The notes: generated by a model from the sequence alone, not told the origin. DNA of 64,000 bases from Diatrype stigma (GCA_022225965.2 JAKJXP020000028.1:310001-374000); one strand, 5' to 3'; shown: positions 45,306 through 57,439, counted from the first letter of the stretch. Made by a program: numbers and translations.

Positions 45306-47879
45306 TCACTGCTGTGTTCTCTGCCTCTCCTTCTCCCGGGCAATTTTCTTAAAGAAGACGCTGCTAGGTCCCGCCTTCTTCTTAAGCGCCTTATTGGCGC
45401 TCTTCCGCTGCTCGATGTACGCCATGTCTTGACCGCCACTAAGCTCCCCGAGCATCCCGGCTGTTCTCCTGACGCCTTTCCTCTTCCTGCCCCCTGACCA
45501 GAAGAGATCGTCTGTGACATCTTCTGTGTCCAGTGTTCTTCTGGCTTCTGTATCTACTACCAGTTTCTGTAAGAGCTCCCGTCGCTCCTGTGGTGAACTG
45601 AACACTAGGCCCTCCATTTTGTCCATGCCAGCTAGTTGTGTAATGACCTTGAACGAATAACCCTGGTCCACTAAGAATGCTTGTCGCTTGGTCGAATAGT
45701 ACATCTCAGCCGTGTCTTTAGAGACCAGAGAGTAGAAAAAGGCATTGAATCCTTCATCGGATCTCCGCTTAGCCCGGAGTATGCGGCCCAGACGCTGGGC
45801 CTCCTGACGCCGGGATCCATAGTGCGATGATATCTGAATCAGGCAAGTAGCTTCCGGGAGATCGAGAGACGTATCCCCGATCTTGGAGAGAAAGACCGTC
45901 TTGACATTGGGGTTGTGCATGAAGTTCTCGAGGATATGCATCCGCTCGTTGTTGCTAGTCGAGCCGCAAATGTACGCCTTACTAAGAGCTTTTGCGACGT
46001 GCTCTAGAGCATACACGTTATCTGAGAATACGATAATCTTGTCCCCTCGCTTCTCGTGGTAGTCTATGAGGAATTGGCAAGCTTGTATCTTGCGCGGATT
46101 CATGACGTAGAGGTTCTGCTTGAGACCTCGATCCGATGCCCGCAGGTATTCGTCGTAAAACTCGGTTGTCATTGGGCACCACACTTCTGCACACTGAACT
46201 TTGGCTATGTGACCCTGCTCGGAAAGCTCCATCCAGTTGGCTTCGTACAACTTAGGTCCAATTAAGAAATTCAAGTCCTGAATCTTATCATCCTCTCGCA
46301 GTAACGTTGCTGTTAGACCGAGCTTGGCGTGGCTTTTGATCGAATGCGAGACTTTCCGGAAAATATTGGCAGGGACAACGTGGACCTCGTCCAGTAGCAT
46401 CAGACCCCACTCACGCTGTGTAAGGAAATCCATCATCTTCTGCGAGTCGTGCGCCCGTTTGCCAGACTGTGTTACCATGGGATAAGTAGTTACAATAATG
46501 CCCGTATTGCCGGGAAACCTTTGCTTGCTATCTGCCGTGAAGACGGCAATGTCTTCGGGTCGGATGTTGCACCATTTTATGAACTCTTGACGCCACTGGT
46601 GTGCGGACATAGTGCTTGTGCAGAGAACGACAGCTCCTTTCTTGATCGTGCAGGCAGCCGTGATACCAACTAAAGTCTTTCCGGCGCCACAAGGCAACAC
46701 GATGATACCACTCTTCGCGCGTCCGTTACCAAACATCTTGCTCAGGCTCTTCTCCTGGTAGCTTCTAATCTGGGTCGCTGGCCGCAGATCGATCTCGAGG
46801 TTTGCATTTCTATCATCGTTCCGGAAATCGTACTCCTCCAGCATGGGAAATTGTATCTCCAGACAGCGCTTCTGTACGATTTCAACGCTGGTGTCGGGGA
46901 TCTCGAAAGAATGGACAGCCTCCTGGTTATCATCGTCGTCATCTTCCTTGAGAGCATCGAAGGGATTCTCCGCCTGGTTTGTCTCAGCCCCCTCTGCCTG
47001 AGCCTTTTCGCCCTGCTGAATCTGAGCCTGTTGCACGCCGGCAGCATTGGAAGTTCCGGGGATGACAAGGCCGCCCATGGACGGTGCGCTTGTCACTGTT
47101 TCGGAGCCTTGAACACGACATGGACCGATAACAGGATCTTTGAGAAGTTTTTGTAGGACTTCAGGATCGCTACTCTCGATGAAGTATTTGTTTTCCTTGA
47201 TGACAAGCTTTACCTTGCCGTAAGCAGATGCACAGCTACGAATAAATTGCGTAATCGACTCGGGAAGGGGCGTCTTAGAAAAGCGCTCGAGAGTGTTGAC
47301 GACATCTTCCGGTTGCAAGCCGACGGATACAGCAGCATAAAGACTGTGTGTCGTTAAAGCATATTCGTGTAAGAAGGTCGGGCGGGACAGAGGCTCCGCA
47401 ATCGTAATGAGGAAATCCTTTGCTTGTTCGGCAAGAGCACTGAAGTTCTCAAGTATGATTCTCCCCCGGAGCGGATCGATCCAGATAGGTCGACTCTTGT
47501 GGTCTGGTTTCAAGGGCAGGTAGGAGAAATCTCGCTTGCCATTTTCGCCGAAGTAGCGCGAAGCATTGTCGATAGGGCCCCGTATAGTTTTGTCTTGGTA
47601 GGCAGCAAGTGAGAATCGGTCTACGGCCTTCTGCAACTCTTCCTCGATTTCGGCTGGGTCTTCGGGCGAACCGGGATCGTCGTCGGTATCGAGATCGCGA
47701 GGCGTAGCAGGTCCAGGAGTCGAGGCTGCAGAGGCCTTTCCCGACTTGGCAGCACCAGCAACGTCTTCGATATGCTAGTCAATAACGAAGACGAAGACGA
47801 AGACGAAGATGAAGATGGGACCATATAGACGAGGATAGGGAAGGGACTTACTTCCTGACGCCTTCCTCTTGGGCGGCAT
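45306..47879 (-). CDS. TFIIH 3'-5' DNA helicase XPB/Ssl2/Rad25
   Basis: ATP-dependent translocase of TFIIH, needed for promoter opening by RNA polymerase II and for nucleotide excision repair. Exon 1 (47879..47852) encodes nine residues and exon 2 (47764..45306) the rest; 828 residues. Residues about 75-200 form the N-terminal domain, followed by an acidic stretch. The helicase core has Walker A GAGKT at 369-373, DEVH at 468-471, the damage-recognition RED motif (RREDDKIQD), and helicase-C motifs ending [21 protein letters not shown]. The C-terminus is Lys/Arg-rich. The 87-bp first intron holds a GTCTTC hexamer repeat. Its codon use is less G/C-biased than that of the metabolic genes here. 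Confidence 0.97.
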
Positions 47880-48872
47880 CGCGACAGAAACCTGAATCCT
47901 ACCTGGATCGAATTGTTGTGTTGAATTGGCAGAACAAGGAAAAGTGGCGGAAGTTGTTTCATACGTAGGGTAGGTACGGGTATGATTTCAAAGCTCAGAA
48001 GGGTATGGAAGTAGGTATGTAGGTATGTACGAAGTACGAAGTAAGCATGCCCAGAAGAATGCTAACCCGAATGAAGTTAGCGTGTAGAAAGTACGAACAT
48101 GCTGGTACGTACTTACTGTACCGGGCCTAAAGGTTTCTGACCACTCAGAGAATCCTAGCTTATGCAAGTAATGATGAAATAGTGGGGCATATCAAAGACC
48201 CTGGGAGTCAGTAATGTGGACCTTCAAGTTAACAACCTATAAGCATCTACGAAGCAGATATTGTACGAAGTAAACGAGCCAGGAGCCAGGAGCCAGGAGC
48301 CAGGAGCCAGGAGCCAGGAGCCAGGAGCCAGGAGCCAGGAGCCAGGAGCCAGGAGCCAGGAGCTCATCAAAGCCTTCAACTTCTGCAAGCGCAAGCATAG
48401 ATGTGTACTATCTAGGTATGTATGACTGCCTACATAGCTCTCGTAACCGCGGTAAAGCTAGGTATTGTACAAAAGCGGGTTAAATGCCATAGTGACCAAG
48501 TACCAGATTTATCATAACAGCACATACGTATGTATCATATGCCATATGCAAGCGAGAGGCAATTTGTGTATGCGATACACGAGCTTAGGGCCAGCAAGGT
48601 CTATCTTCCCCCAAATGAAATCATATTTGGCAGCAGAGACGACCGTCCATAGCTCTCCCGCGGTAACTGATGTTCTCCAGCTGATAGTAGCTGGACATTA
48701 GCACCTAATCAGAAGGTAGCATCTTACCGGCATGCCTATAGTTCTGTAGAGAGAAACTAATCAACTCCATGGATTCATGAGCCAGCTTCCTTCCCTCCAT
48801 GCTTTTCTAAGTCGTCAAAGGGACTGATCCCAGGATAGACAATAAGTGCTATTGTTAGATAGACTGCGCCCA
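47880..48872. other. intergenic with a heptamer minisatellite
   Basis: Spacer between two minus-strand genes. Apart from the heptamer array and GTATGTAGG-type tetranucleotides near 48,010, nothing was recognised. Confidence 0.5.
48276..48363. repeat. GAGCCAG heptamer minisatellite
   Basis: About 12.5 perfect tandem copies of GAGCCAG, roughly 400 bp upstream of the XPB start codon. Perfect identity between units points to recent expansion. Confidence 0.95.
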
Positions 48873-51800
48873 CTACGCCGTGTCGGTGTTGTCTGCCTCT
48901 GAGGAAGCACCCTGGAGCTCCCGGAGTACCATCGTCGCATACTGGCTTGTATCAAGTGCGAAGCGAAGGATGACTGCGATTTTCTTGTCAGTAGGATCGG
49001 GGGTAGATTGCAGGGGTGTCTGTTTTGGGGATGTCTCTCCAACATCAGTCCTGGTTGAAGCTGCCGGCTCACTGGGATTCGATTGTGCTCCGCCAGCGTG
49101 AAGTAGGGCGCCATCACCTTGGGCGGACTTGTCTAGAGGATTAGAGTGAGAAGTTTCTGTAGGCGCTGTGGCGCCTACTGCATCCGAGTCTGCGTCCGTC
49201 GTACGTGGCTCGGATGGGGGGAGGGTAGTCGTAGTAGTCTTTGTTGTGTTAGTGTTAGTAGTGATTCCCAGCATGGGTCGGAGCCACATAGTAGGGTGTC
49301 TGAGGGCGGTAGCAATCTTTCGCACCTGTGTTGTGAACCTTTGGAATGGGTTGGGTTTCTCTGGCTTATCAGTGGCAAGTTTGCCATCAGCAGACTCTGC
49401 TCCGCCTTGTTCGCCATCAGTGCCGACGATAGACTTCCCAGAAGACTCCACGGAAGGTTTATCGGTATGTTCGAGTCCTGTAGTCGAAGCCACTGTGGTA
49501 GTAGCATCCGTACTTCCCTCTGTGGTGGAGTTGTGGTTGGCAAGAGATTTGCTATCAATCTGCGTAGTTTCTGTATCGTTTGAGGCAACGGTGTCGCTCT
49601 GAGGAGTGGAGTCGTCTTGATGGCGCGCGATTTTAAAGCGTTTATGACCTCCATCGAGCGAAGTTTGAACCCAGGTGTCGTTGAGTCGGGTTTCCGGTAT
49701 CTCAAGTGGATCTTCAGCCTTCCGTCTTTCGGTCTCAGCCCGGGCCTGTTTCTTCTCGTTTTCTTGGACATTGTCAGCAAATGAGTGCCAAGCTGGGTTC
49801 TTCGCCTTCAGCGCTCTTGCTTCTTCTGCTTTACGGGACTTGATGACGTCCAGGTCAGTTGGTACAAGTTGTTCAATATCATCCACATATCCTCGGACAG
49901 AGGCAGAAGGTGCCCTGGTAAGTTTGCCCATCAGGTTCCGGTACGATCCTGGTAGGCTGAAGTCTTTTTGGCGTCGTCCCATATCATTCGGGTCCAGGCC
50001 GCCGTTCTCCTCCTTTCTCATGAATTCTGCATAGAATTTCCCAATCTCATTGTTTGGGTAAATGACGTCCCAGCCAGGCGTTGGTAGGACAACATCAAAG
50101 ATGGTATAGTCCCCGCTATTCGCCTCCTCTTCCGTTAGAGCGTGGGCCTGTAGCCTGATCCTGGTCGTATCTGATGCATCCCCTTCAGCAAGATGTATGG
50201 TCTCTTCATCATCACCACCATCCGTGTTGCCTTCTGATTTGACCAGGATTAGATCGCCCTTGACGACCCGGTTACCGTATCGTTCCCAGCGAGTACTAGC
50301 TGCGAAGTTCCACACCAAAGACTGGTATGCATGAACATACATAGTGCGCATTCCTCGAGAAATAGACTGTAGGGCACCGAGGAAATCCTTGGGGCTCTTC
50401 TCGAGATGACGCATGATCGTGTGCTCGACGTTGCATCGTCTAGGGAGGGTTTTCAGGGCAGCTTGAAAATCACCCGTCTCTAGAAATGTTGAGCATGCCT
50501 GGGCTCTATTTATATCTTCACGGCGTAGCGGCAGACTCTGGTCCGGCTCAGAAACCTCCAAGAGAGCCGGATTGAACGACAGTAGATCTACCACAGCTCC
50601 TTCAAAATCCCCTTTCAGTATCTTCATGCCAATCTCCTGAGTCCCTATCTCAAAAGTGCCAAAGCGTTGGGTACCGAAATAGTTGATAAATCCCTGTTGG
50701 GTGAGTTGAGCCAAGGCCGGCTCTACGGTCGACTTGGCGAGCTCCAGCTTCTGGTCGAAGGGTAAATCCTCAGCCCCGCTGAACCAACAGTTTTTCAAGA
50801 CGATGATAAACTCATTTCCTTGGTGGCAGCCCAGGTAAAGAGCCTTCTCTTCGAATTTGAAGTCGCCAATCTTGACTCCAGCAATGCGGTCATTATTGAG
50901 GAATAGTAATGTTTGAGGGTTCCGACTTCGCATGCTGACCCGCTGTACTGTCACTGCTCGACGGTCTTTGGTGCCAGCCGTGCTCAAGAAGCTTGGTTTG
51001 AGATTCAATTGTCGCGCAATTTGGTTTACAGCATCAATCGTGTCTCTATTCTCCTTGTAAAGTGTAAAATGGAGGAACTTTGCTCCGCCTCCCGGAAGAT
51101 TCTGGCGATTAGATTGTGATCTGTTGTTAGAGTTGCGATTACCCGCTCGTTGGTTGTTTCCCGCTCGTGGGTTGTTTGAAGTGGCAGCTGCTGACGCTTT
51201 GATTGTACCGTCTGACTCAGTGATGGTATCAATTTTACCCCCAAAAATATGGCGAATTTCCTGCGGAACATTAGTTACCACGATGGAGTAGGAAGTGTAG
51301 TAGGTATTACCATGTGGATCTTAGACCTCTTCGCTCTGTCGGACACCGGCGGGATGGCCACGTCCCCGAGAGTATTGGGCTTTGCTTTCGGATCCTGACC
51401 AATCTTCGCGTGGAAAGCAGTCAGTTCATCTACACTGGCTTGGCCAAGGAGATCAATGAGACCTGATTTGTCAGGAGTGGTAGTCGTCTCAGGTATGTTT
51501 TCACTCTTTGATGGCTCTGGCTCAGCAGGGGCGCTGCTTCCGGCGAGAGCCGTACTTTCAGGCTTGACTACGGCCTTTGCAGGGGAAGACTTGGTTGCCT
51601 GGGCAGTAGCAGGTTTATGGACTGCTTGGCCTTGACGTGAAGCCTCCTAGACTTAGAGTCAGCAAAGCTGGATTCTTTTATAAGACTAACTCATGGAGGT
51701 CAGTTGCAGGACGAAACATACAGCTCTCGCAAAGTCTTTCGCATTGGTGTGAAAGTCGCGTAGGTGAACGACTTCACCATCCTTGCTGATCTCGTGGACG

Positions 51801-51943
51801 AGGAAATCACTGAATCTCGTACGCAGTTGCCCGTGCCAGGCTCGCTCCTTCGGCGCCACAAAGTGCAAGATACCTAGGCGTTGCTCTAAAGAGCTTCGCA
51901 AGGCGGCATCATTGCCTTGAGCCATAGCCGTGTGGGTCGCCAT
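48873..51943 (-). CDS. Pus7/TruD-family tRNA/snRNA pseudouridine synthase
   Basis: Converts uridine to pseudouridine in tRNA, snRNA and other RNAs, as known for Pus7. Three exons in phase, 51943..51722, 51646..51311 and 51260..48873, give 981 residues. Exon 1 encodes the TruD N-terminus (LGILHFVAPKERAWHGQLRTRF, then DFLVHEISKDG). The catalytic aspartate lies in GTKDRRAV (Asp285). NYFGTQRFG and the later MYVHAYQSLVWN segment are family hallmarks. The protein is longer than bacterial TruD: exon 2 encodes a disordered insert within the first part, and the last about 250 residues are Ser/Thr-rich and low-complexity. The start is ATG in ACCATGG context. The second intron has a good TAACTAAT branch site. 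Confidence 0.95.
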
Positions 51944-54746
51944 GGTGGAAACCGACAGCGTGCTCTGATCGTAAGCGTCGGCGAAGTTGTGTGTTGTATT
52001 TATGTTATATGCTGTACGTTGTATGGACACAATTGGTATGGACACAATTGCTGCAGAATCCGAAGTCTAGGTAATGATTAGAAAAGAGCCACTGACGGCC
52101 AGTGTATCGAGGCGAAGATGTAGTTGTAGTTGTATTTCAAGGGTAACATGCCGGGCATATTCATACATACCTATGTAGGTACTCTGATTAGAAGATATCA
52201 GAAAATGCTTCAGAGGCCGACCTGTAGTTTTGATTTGCTCGTTGCTTCGGTAGTGGGGTGATAATTAGTGCTCCTGTAGTGGGGTGAAGCCAACTTTCTG
52301 CCGGTATTGAGCTGCTAATAAGTCCGCTAAACTGGAAAGTAGCACCACTCAGAAAGGAAGGCGGTAATTACATACATGTAGGTATTGTACTTCAGGCTTG
52401 TATGGAGTTTCTTTGTACCTACCTACCTATAATGTATGTACCTTACGTAAGTAAGTATTCAGGGGGTCAACACCTGGGCATGCAGGTGTTGTATCTTGTC
52501 TTGCTTTTAAAAGCTTCTGAGACGTCTAGAATTCCTCAACCAAATGGAATGCCCCATGAACATCCTGTTATCTTCGGAGGATGGAAGTACGTTCAATATT
52601 GTAGATGAACACTAAGTGGAAGACTGATGGACCATGGTACACGGGGATCATGAAGCCAGCCCCCTGGCCGTCGTCGATCTCGATGTTCCCGGTGACGTTG
52701 TTGGCTGTTCTTGTGGTGACCTTAGAGGGCAATGATAGGCAGCTGTTCAAAGGCCTTTGGTTGCCTGTTCTCGGGGCAGCAGCTCGTGTGGAAGAAGTGA
52801 GGGTTGGCGGCTTGGCAGAGATAGTGGTGATGGTGGTAGTAGTAGTGGTGGTGATGAGTTCACCTTCTTTCACTGCGACCTCTGGGTTTTTTATGCCCAA
52901 ACTCCCCCTGAACTCATGTCCCTCAACATAGCCAACCCAGACATCAGACCACGATCTTCACTTGAGGTGCTCAGCATACGGTATACAACGTTATGCCTCA
53001 GTCTCGGTCCAAGTGCCGTGGAATTGATGTCATACTTACTTAGTATTACCAGTAAGAACCCTTATGTTGGGTGGAGGAAACATGATTGACCCGCCGTCAA
53101 GTAGCCATATACGATTACTGCTGCTCGGGTGATTTCGCTCAGTTGAATACGAGCCCTGAGTCCATTTATCTAGTGAACATAGCTGCCACTGAAAACGTCA
53201 CTGCTACTTCACATAGACGCAGCTCTGCGGCCTTTCTTTTCCAGGACGATTCATTTCAATGCAACCATAATGCGGAAAGCAGTATGGAGAGATATCACAA
53301 CAATAACCAGGCGATCTGCCCTTGAGCTTGACTATCCGTTGCTAAGCCAGGAACTATACGTATAAGGCTACAGTGCTACCTAGATGTGTGCCTGACTATG
53401 TCTTATTGCCCTAGCTCATCAAACTAAGTCCCAGGCATCGGGTTCGATCACTGCGTAGAGTGTTAAGAAACACCTGTAACCAACTTACGTAGACACTGAC
53501 CTACCTGCCTTCCTTGTGTAGTTGAACGACTAGTTAGCCGGCTCAAGACGCGTATACATAACGAATGCCAGCTCTTGGTCTCCCCACCCGCGCACTACAG
53601 TCCACGGGGATGTTGGATAACTTTCTACAGCCTGGCCCGTCCAGATCCAGCTCTCGACAGATCAGCTCGTAGAGATCGGGTTGACCTCTACGTAGCACCC
53701 GGTTCCCATCTGGTAGATATAGATACAGGTAGGTTAAGTACTCACTTGATATGAAAATTTGTGAAATCAGCCGGTGTGCAGGGACCAAGGTAGTGATGGG
53801 AGAACCTGCGATAGTTAGCTGGCGCTTTGGTGTGCAAATAAATAATAAACGGAGTGCGAAACTCGCAAGATGCTCGCTTCGTGTCCCCATGTGTGGTTAC
53901 GTCCCCACGGTCTTGCCTAGTAGTAACAAGCGGGAAGAGAGACCAATAAAGTCCCCTTGAAATTCTAAGCAAAGGTGGTTCTTCCAGGGGGTTTTCCCCC
54001 ATGAAGGATTGAACCGGCGACCCGCCAACGTTCAACAACAGCATGCTACTAATCATCGACGATACCGTCACAAATTCGCACCAATTCGTGGGTCCATTTT
54101 AGTACCAATGGGATATTCGGAAGTGCCCGCCTGACTACTAGAGCCCAACTTGCCTTACCCCCGTGTCATGCACTTCAGAGCTTCTCAAGGCGTCTTGCTT
54201 CCACAAGAACCTCCACATTCGTGACGCGGCAGCAGTACCTACCACTCTCCTATCCCCCGTCACAATGTGCCCTAACGCGGATATAGATTAGATCGACTTC
54301 GAGCTTAGGTAGGGGGAGTAGACCCGGTATTGGCACTGCCACCAACATAGCACATTGCAAGCATTCGGTAGGTCCCGAGTGATAACGATCATGTAGCCCG
54401 ATCCCAGATTTGCCCTGTCGTCTCGTAGGAATTAGGTAGATGTCATTACTAGTCCGCTAGAAAATCCAAAATATATCTATACATAGGGACTGTGATGCCC
54501 AACTAACCACCCCGACGTAGTCGATCCGTTAACTCCTGGGGAAAATCCAAAACAAAGGATAAGTTAGGTAGCCCCCTTCCCCCAACCCATTGAAAACAGA
54601 AGGAAAATATAACATAAACACATCGTAACTAAATCGTATAAACGGCGATTCCTCCTACTCAAGAGGATAGAATGCGCTGGGAGAGCCTGAGCTGAGCTGA
54701 TCTTTGCCTCCTCCCTCCCTCTTTCTTTTTTCGTTCTCGTTCTGTT
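51944..54746. other. 2.8-kb stretch without a confident gene
   Basis: It contains the PUS7 promoter, TACCTACC-type tetranucleotides (about 52,418-52,455), and an imperfect long hairpin at 53977-54015. No coding frame was convincing. Confidence 0.45.
53977..54015. repeat. long imperfect hairpin with GGGGG/CCCCC core
   Basis: Outer arms GGTTC/GAACC, middle CTTC/GAAG and a GGGGG-TTTT-CCCCC core lie on a common axis with small mismatches. The right arm includes GGTTCAATCC on the minus strand, which matches a tRNA B box, but the flanks do not fold as a tRNA. Confidence 0.6.
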
Positions 54747-56456
54747 CTAAGCCTCGTTAATCGTGATATTCTTCTCGGTGTCTGCGTCAGTGGTTCGGAG
54801 TGACGGAAGGTCCTCGCCCTTCTCTTCTTCTGACTCCGTATTGGAAGCACCTGCATCCACTTGGATGACCTCCTTGGTGTCCTTCTCGTTCTCGGGTTCC
54901 GTGTTGGAAAGACCTGCTTCTGGCTGAGGTTGAGTCTGGGGCTCCACCTCGTCCTTCTTCACTTCGGTAGTGGTGGAAGCGCCTGCTTCCGGCTGCTGCT
55001 GCTGCTGCTGCTGGCTCTGAAGCCCCTCCTTCTCCCCCTTCACCGGCACAAACTGGGTCGTGACCCGTTGCTTCTTCTGCGCATCGGCCTTGTCCTTGTC
55101 GTAATCCCCCACGATGGACTCCATCTTGCCGCGGAACGACTCGTCGTAGTAGCTCAGAACGGAGGAGGCGCGGTGGCTGGACCGCACGGTGTCGATCGAC
55201 GTGCGCGGGGTGGCCGCGACGCTTCCATTGTCACCTCTGCCGCCGTACGCGGAGGAGACGGACTCGAGGCCGGTGGACGAGAGGCGGCTCGTCGAAACGG
55301 TCGAGTTGGACCTGGTCAGCGACGATGACGGCGGCAGGCGCGAGGCCGAGGACGAGGCACTAGCAGAAGCACCCGCCAGCCCCGCCTGCTTTTGCTCGAA
55401 CATGGCCAGTCGGTCCGACACGCTGCCCAGCTTCTTGGGGCCGGGCGCAGCATTCTGGCTCGCCGCGCTCGACTTCTTCTCCTCGAGCTCGCGGATCCAG
55501 GCTAGACGGTTGCCGGTCATGCCCCGCGGCGATACCTTCCGGACGGAACCGGCTGCTGCTGATGATGAGAGTCCCGGGTTCAAAGAGGTCGAGGGAGGCG
55601 GAGGGGGGCCCATCGGCGCGGAAGTGACGGACTTTTGCCAGGTCTTTATTCGATCCACGGGCACGGCTGATGTACTCGTCGTCGGCGCTTGGACAGGTTT
55701 TGTCCTGGTGGGTATATTATTCAGTGACGGGGTGACTCCCGCATACATGGAGTGCCTCTTGCTGGTGTCCACAGTTTTCGGGGCCTGAAGCTGCTGCGCC
55801 GAGCTGGCGCTGGCAGCAGCTTCGGCTGCTTCTGCGAGCTCTTGCTTCAAGCTCTTTGTCTTGACCAGTGGATCTGTCACGTAGCGTCTAGGCTCGACGG
55901 GCCGTCCACGATCCAGAATGCTCCCCGTGGCGGAGCCATCGCGGCTCGAGTCCGGCGAGGCACGACCGTACGTGCTAATTTCGGTCTCGAGCATGGAGAA
56001 TGGCCGGCTGCTACTACGATTATGGTTGTGGGAGCCAGACCGGCCAAGCTCTGCGGAGTCTGAGGCGATTAACGCTGATTTCTTAGCAGCGAACATGTCG
56101 CCTATCGGCGTGGATGAATTGGACCGGTCCGGAGGCCGCTGCTGCTCACCACTTTGATTCCGGTTCGGATCCCGCTTCTGATCGGCGGGATTTCGCGTGT
56201 TCGTCTCCAACCAGCCCTCCGAGAGACGGAAGGCTTCTAGGATATCCACGTCCACCTCGAGCGGCTCAAAGTGCGGGGCGGTCTCCGGAGAAGAGGTCTT
56301 CTTCTGCCGCTTGAATTTGAACACGGAGCTCTTCTCGTCCACGGTCGTCGTCTCCGGGGCCTTTTTGGGCTTCGCAGAGCTGTGCTTCATAAAGCCCGAC
56401 AGCTTCTGTGCCAATGGCCGCCACGACGGCTCTGCTGAATCGTGTTTGCCCGCCAT
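54747..56456 (-). CDS. disordered Ser/Gln-rich protein, function unknown
   Basis: Single exon of 569 residues from an ATG in good context (AAGATGGC); two alternative upstream starts are unlikely. No family was recognised. The N-terminus has an ordered-looking segment (WRPLAQKLSGFMKHSS, then FEPLEVDVDILEAFRLSEGW). Most of the remainder is Ser/Thr/Pro-rich and probably disordered. Two short amphipathic segments stand out near the middle: NRLAWIRELEEKK and GSVSDRLAMFEQKQ. A further charged one, SYYDESFRGKMESIVGDYDKDK, is nearer the end. A polyglutamine run and an acidic tail with two copies of an AGLSNTEPENEKD/AGASNTESEEEKG repeat close the protein. Composition suggests a cytoskeletal or signalling scaffold, but this is a guess. 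Confidence 0.7.
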   Translation of the reverse strand: MAGKHDSAEPSWRPLAQKLSGFMKHSSAKPKKAPETTTVDEKSSVFKFKRQKKTSSPETAPHFEPLEVDVDILEAFRLSEGWLETNTRNPADQKRDPNRNQSGEQQRPPDRSNSSTPIGDMFAAKKSALIASDSAELGRSGSHNHNRSSSRPFSMLETEISTYGRASPDSSRDGSATGSILDRGRPVEPRRYVTDPLVKTKSLKQELAEAAEAAASASSAQQLQAPKTVDTSKRHSMYAGVTPSLNNIPTRTKPVQAPTTSTSAVPVDRIKTWQKSVTSAPMGPPPPPSTSLNPGLSSSAAAGSVRKVSPRGMTGNRLAWIRELEEKKSSAASQNAAPGPKKLGSVSDRLAMFEQKQAGLAGASASASSSASRLPPSSSLTRSNSTVSTSRLSSTGLESVSSAYGGRGDNGSVAATPRTSIDTVRSSHRASSVLSYYDESFRGKMESIVGDYDKDKADAQKKQRVTTQFVPVKGEKEGLQSQQQQQQQPEAGASTTTEVKKDEVEPQTQPQPEAGLSNTEPENEKDTKEVIQVDAGASNTESEEEKGEDLPSLRTTDADTEKNITINEA

Positions 56457-56969
56457 CTTATTTTGGTCACGCTCGCATACCATAAATCGCACTTCTGTAT
56501 CGCAAATCCGTATCACAAATGAAAATATTGATTATAGACAGGTGGATGTTAAAAGAATGCCTTAGGGAGGGTCACGTGGCTCTGGCGCATCGGACTGGTC
56601 CCCCAGTTTCATGTAGGTATCAGCTCCCGGCGACCCTTGCGATAATTATTATGGATGTCAGTTGGGTATTCGTAGTTGTGAACTGCGCTTAGAAAGAAGC
56701 GACCTCGACGTGACCTGACCCTAGGCTCTAAGATGGATATATTATTGAACAGAACAGCTTTCGCATCGATGGTGCAGACGTAAACGTGAATCTATGGCTG
56801 GAATGGCTAGAATTGCTAGAAGGGCTGGAAGGGCTGGAATGCGTAGTATTTTGGAGACAACAGGTGTTTATAATTGGAATGCATGGCGAAAATATGGCGT
56901 TCCAGCGTTTTGCGCGTTTCCTAGCAACAATGATGTTTACCGTCCACTTTGCTACCCTGCCACTGTACC

Positions 56970-57055
56970 AGGCACCCAGGCACCCAGGCACCCAGGCACC
57001 CAGGCACCCAGGCACCCAGGCACCCAGGCACCCAGGCACCCAGGCACCCAGGCAC
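56970..57055. repeat. AGGCACCC octamer minisatellite
   Basis: Nearly eleven tandem perfect copies of an 8-bp unit. All frames across it are open on both strands, which creates spurious Ala/Pro/Gly peptides. Confidence 0.95.
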
Positions 57056-57439
57056 AGGCACTGGATAGGCCAGACAGGCAGTACCTCCAGGCTGCATAGG
57101 CACTAAGGCAGGGGTCAAGTGGGGGTTGGATCATTGGTTAAACTCAGATAGGATCGGGGCCTCCGTAGATCCATGCAATTCTACGTGTATTTAAGGAGTC
57201 CAGGGCGGGTGGCAGCTCGCCAGCGCTCAATGGCGGCCCTACGTGCCCTAATAGGCACCCTCTAATAGACCTCTAATACTGTCTAATACCCTCTAATGCC
57301 CTAGGCGGCCCTTGATTGTCTAGTAGTCTGGTCATTTCGTAAGAGCTCTTTCGTAATGAAGTCCTGACCTACCTGACAAGTAGGTAACTACCTACCTAGA
57401 TCGGCTTTATCTATTGGCGCACACGTCGCTTCCATCACG

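Noticed and set aside
44765..45352. 195-codon plus-strand frame
   Set aside because: No domain, irregular composition, and it overlaps the conserved 3' end of the XPB gene on the other strand.
53998..54075. tRNA gene on the minus strand
   Set aside because: A B-box-like GGTTCAATCC is present, but the T-stem does not pair beyond two positions, there is no matching acceptor stem and no A box.
56921..57134. Pro/Gly/Ala/Leu repeat peptides over the octamer array
   Set aside because: They are translations of a minisatellite open in all frames on both strands, without start context or splice signals.
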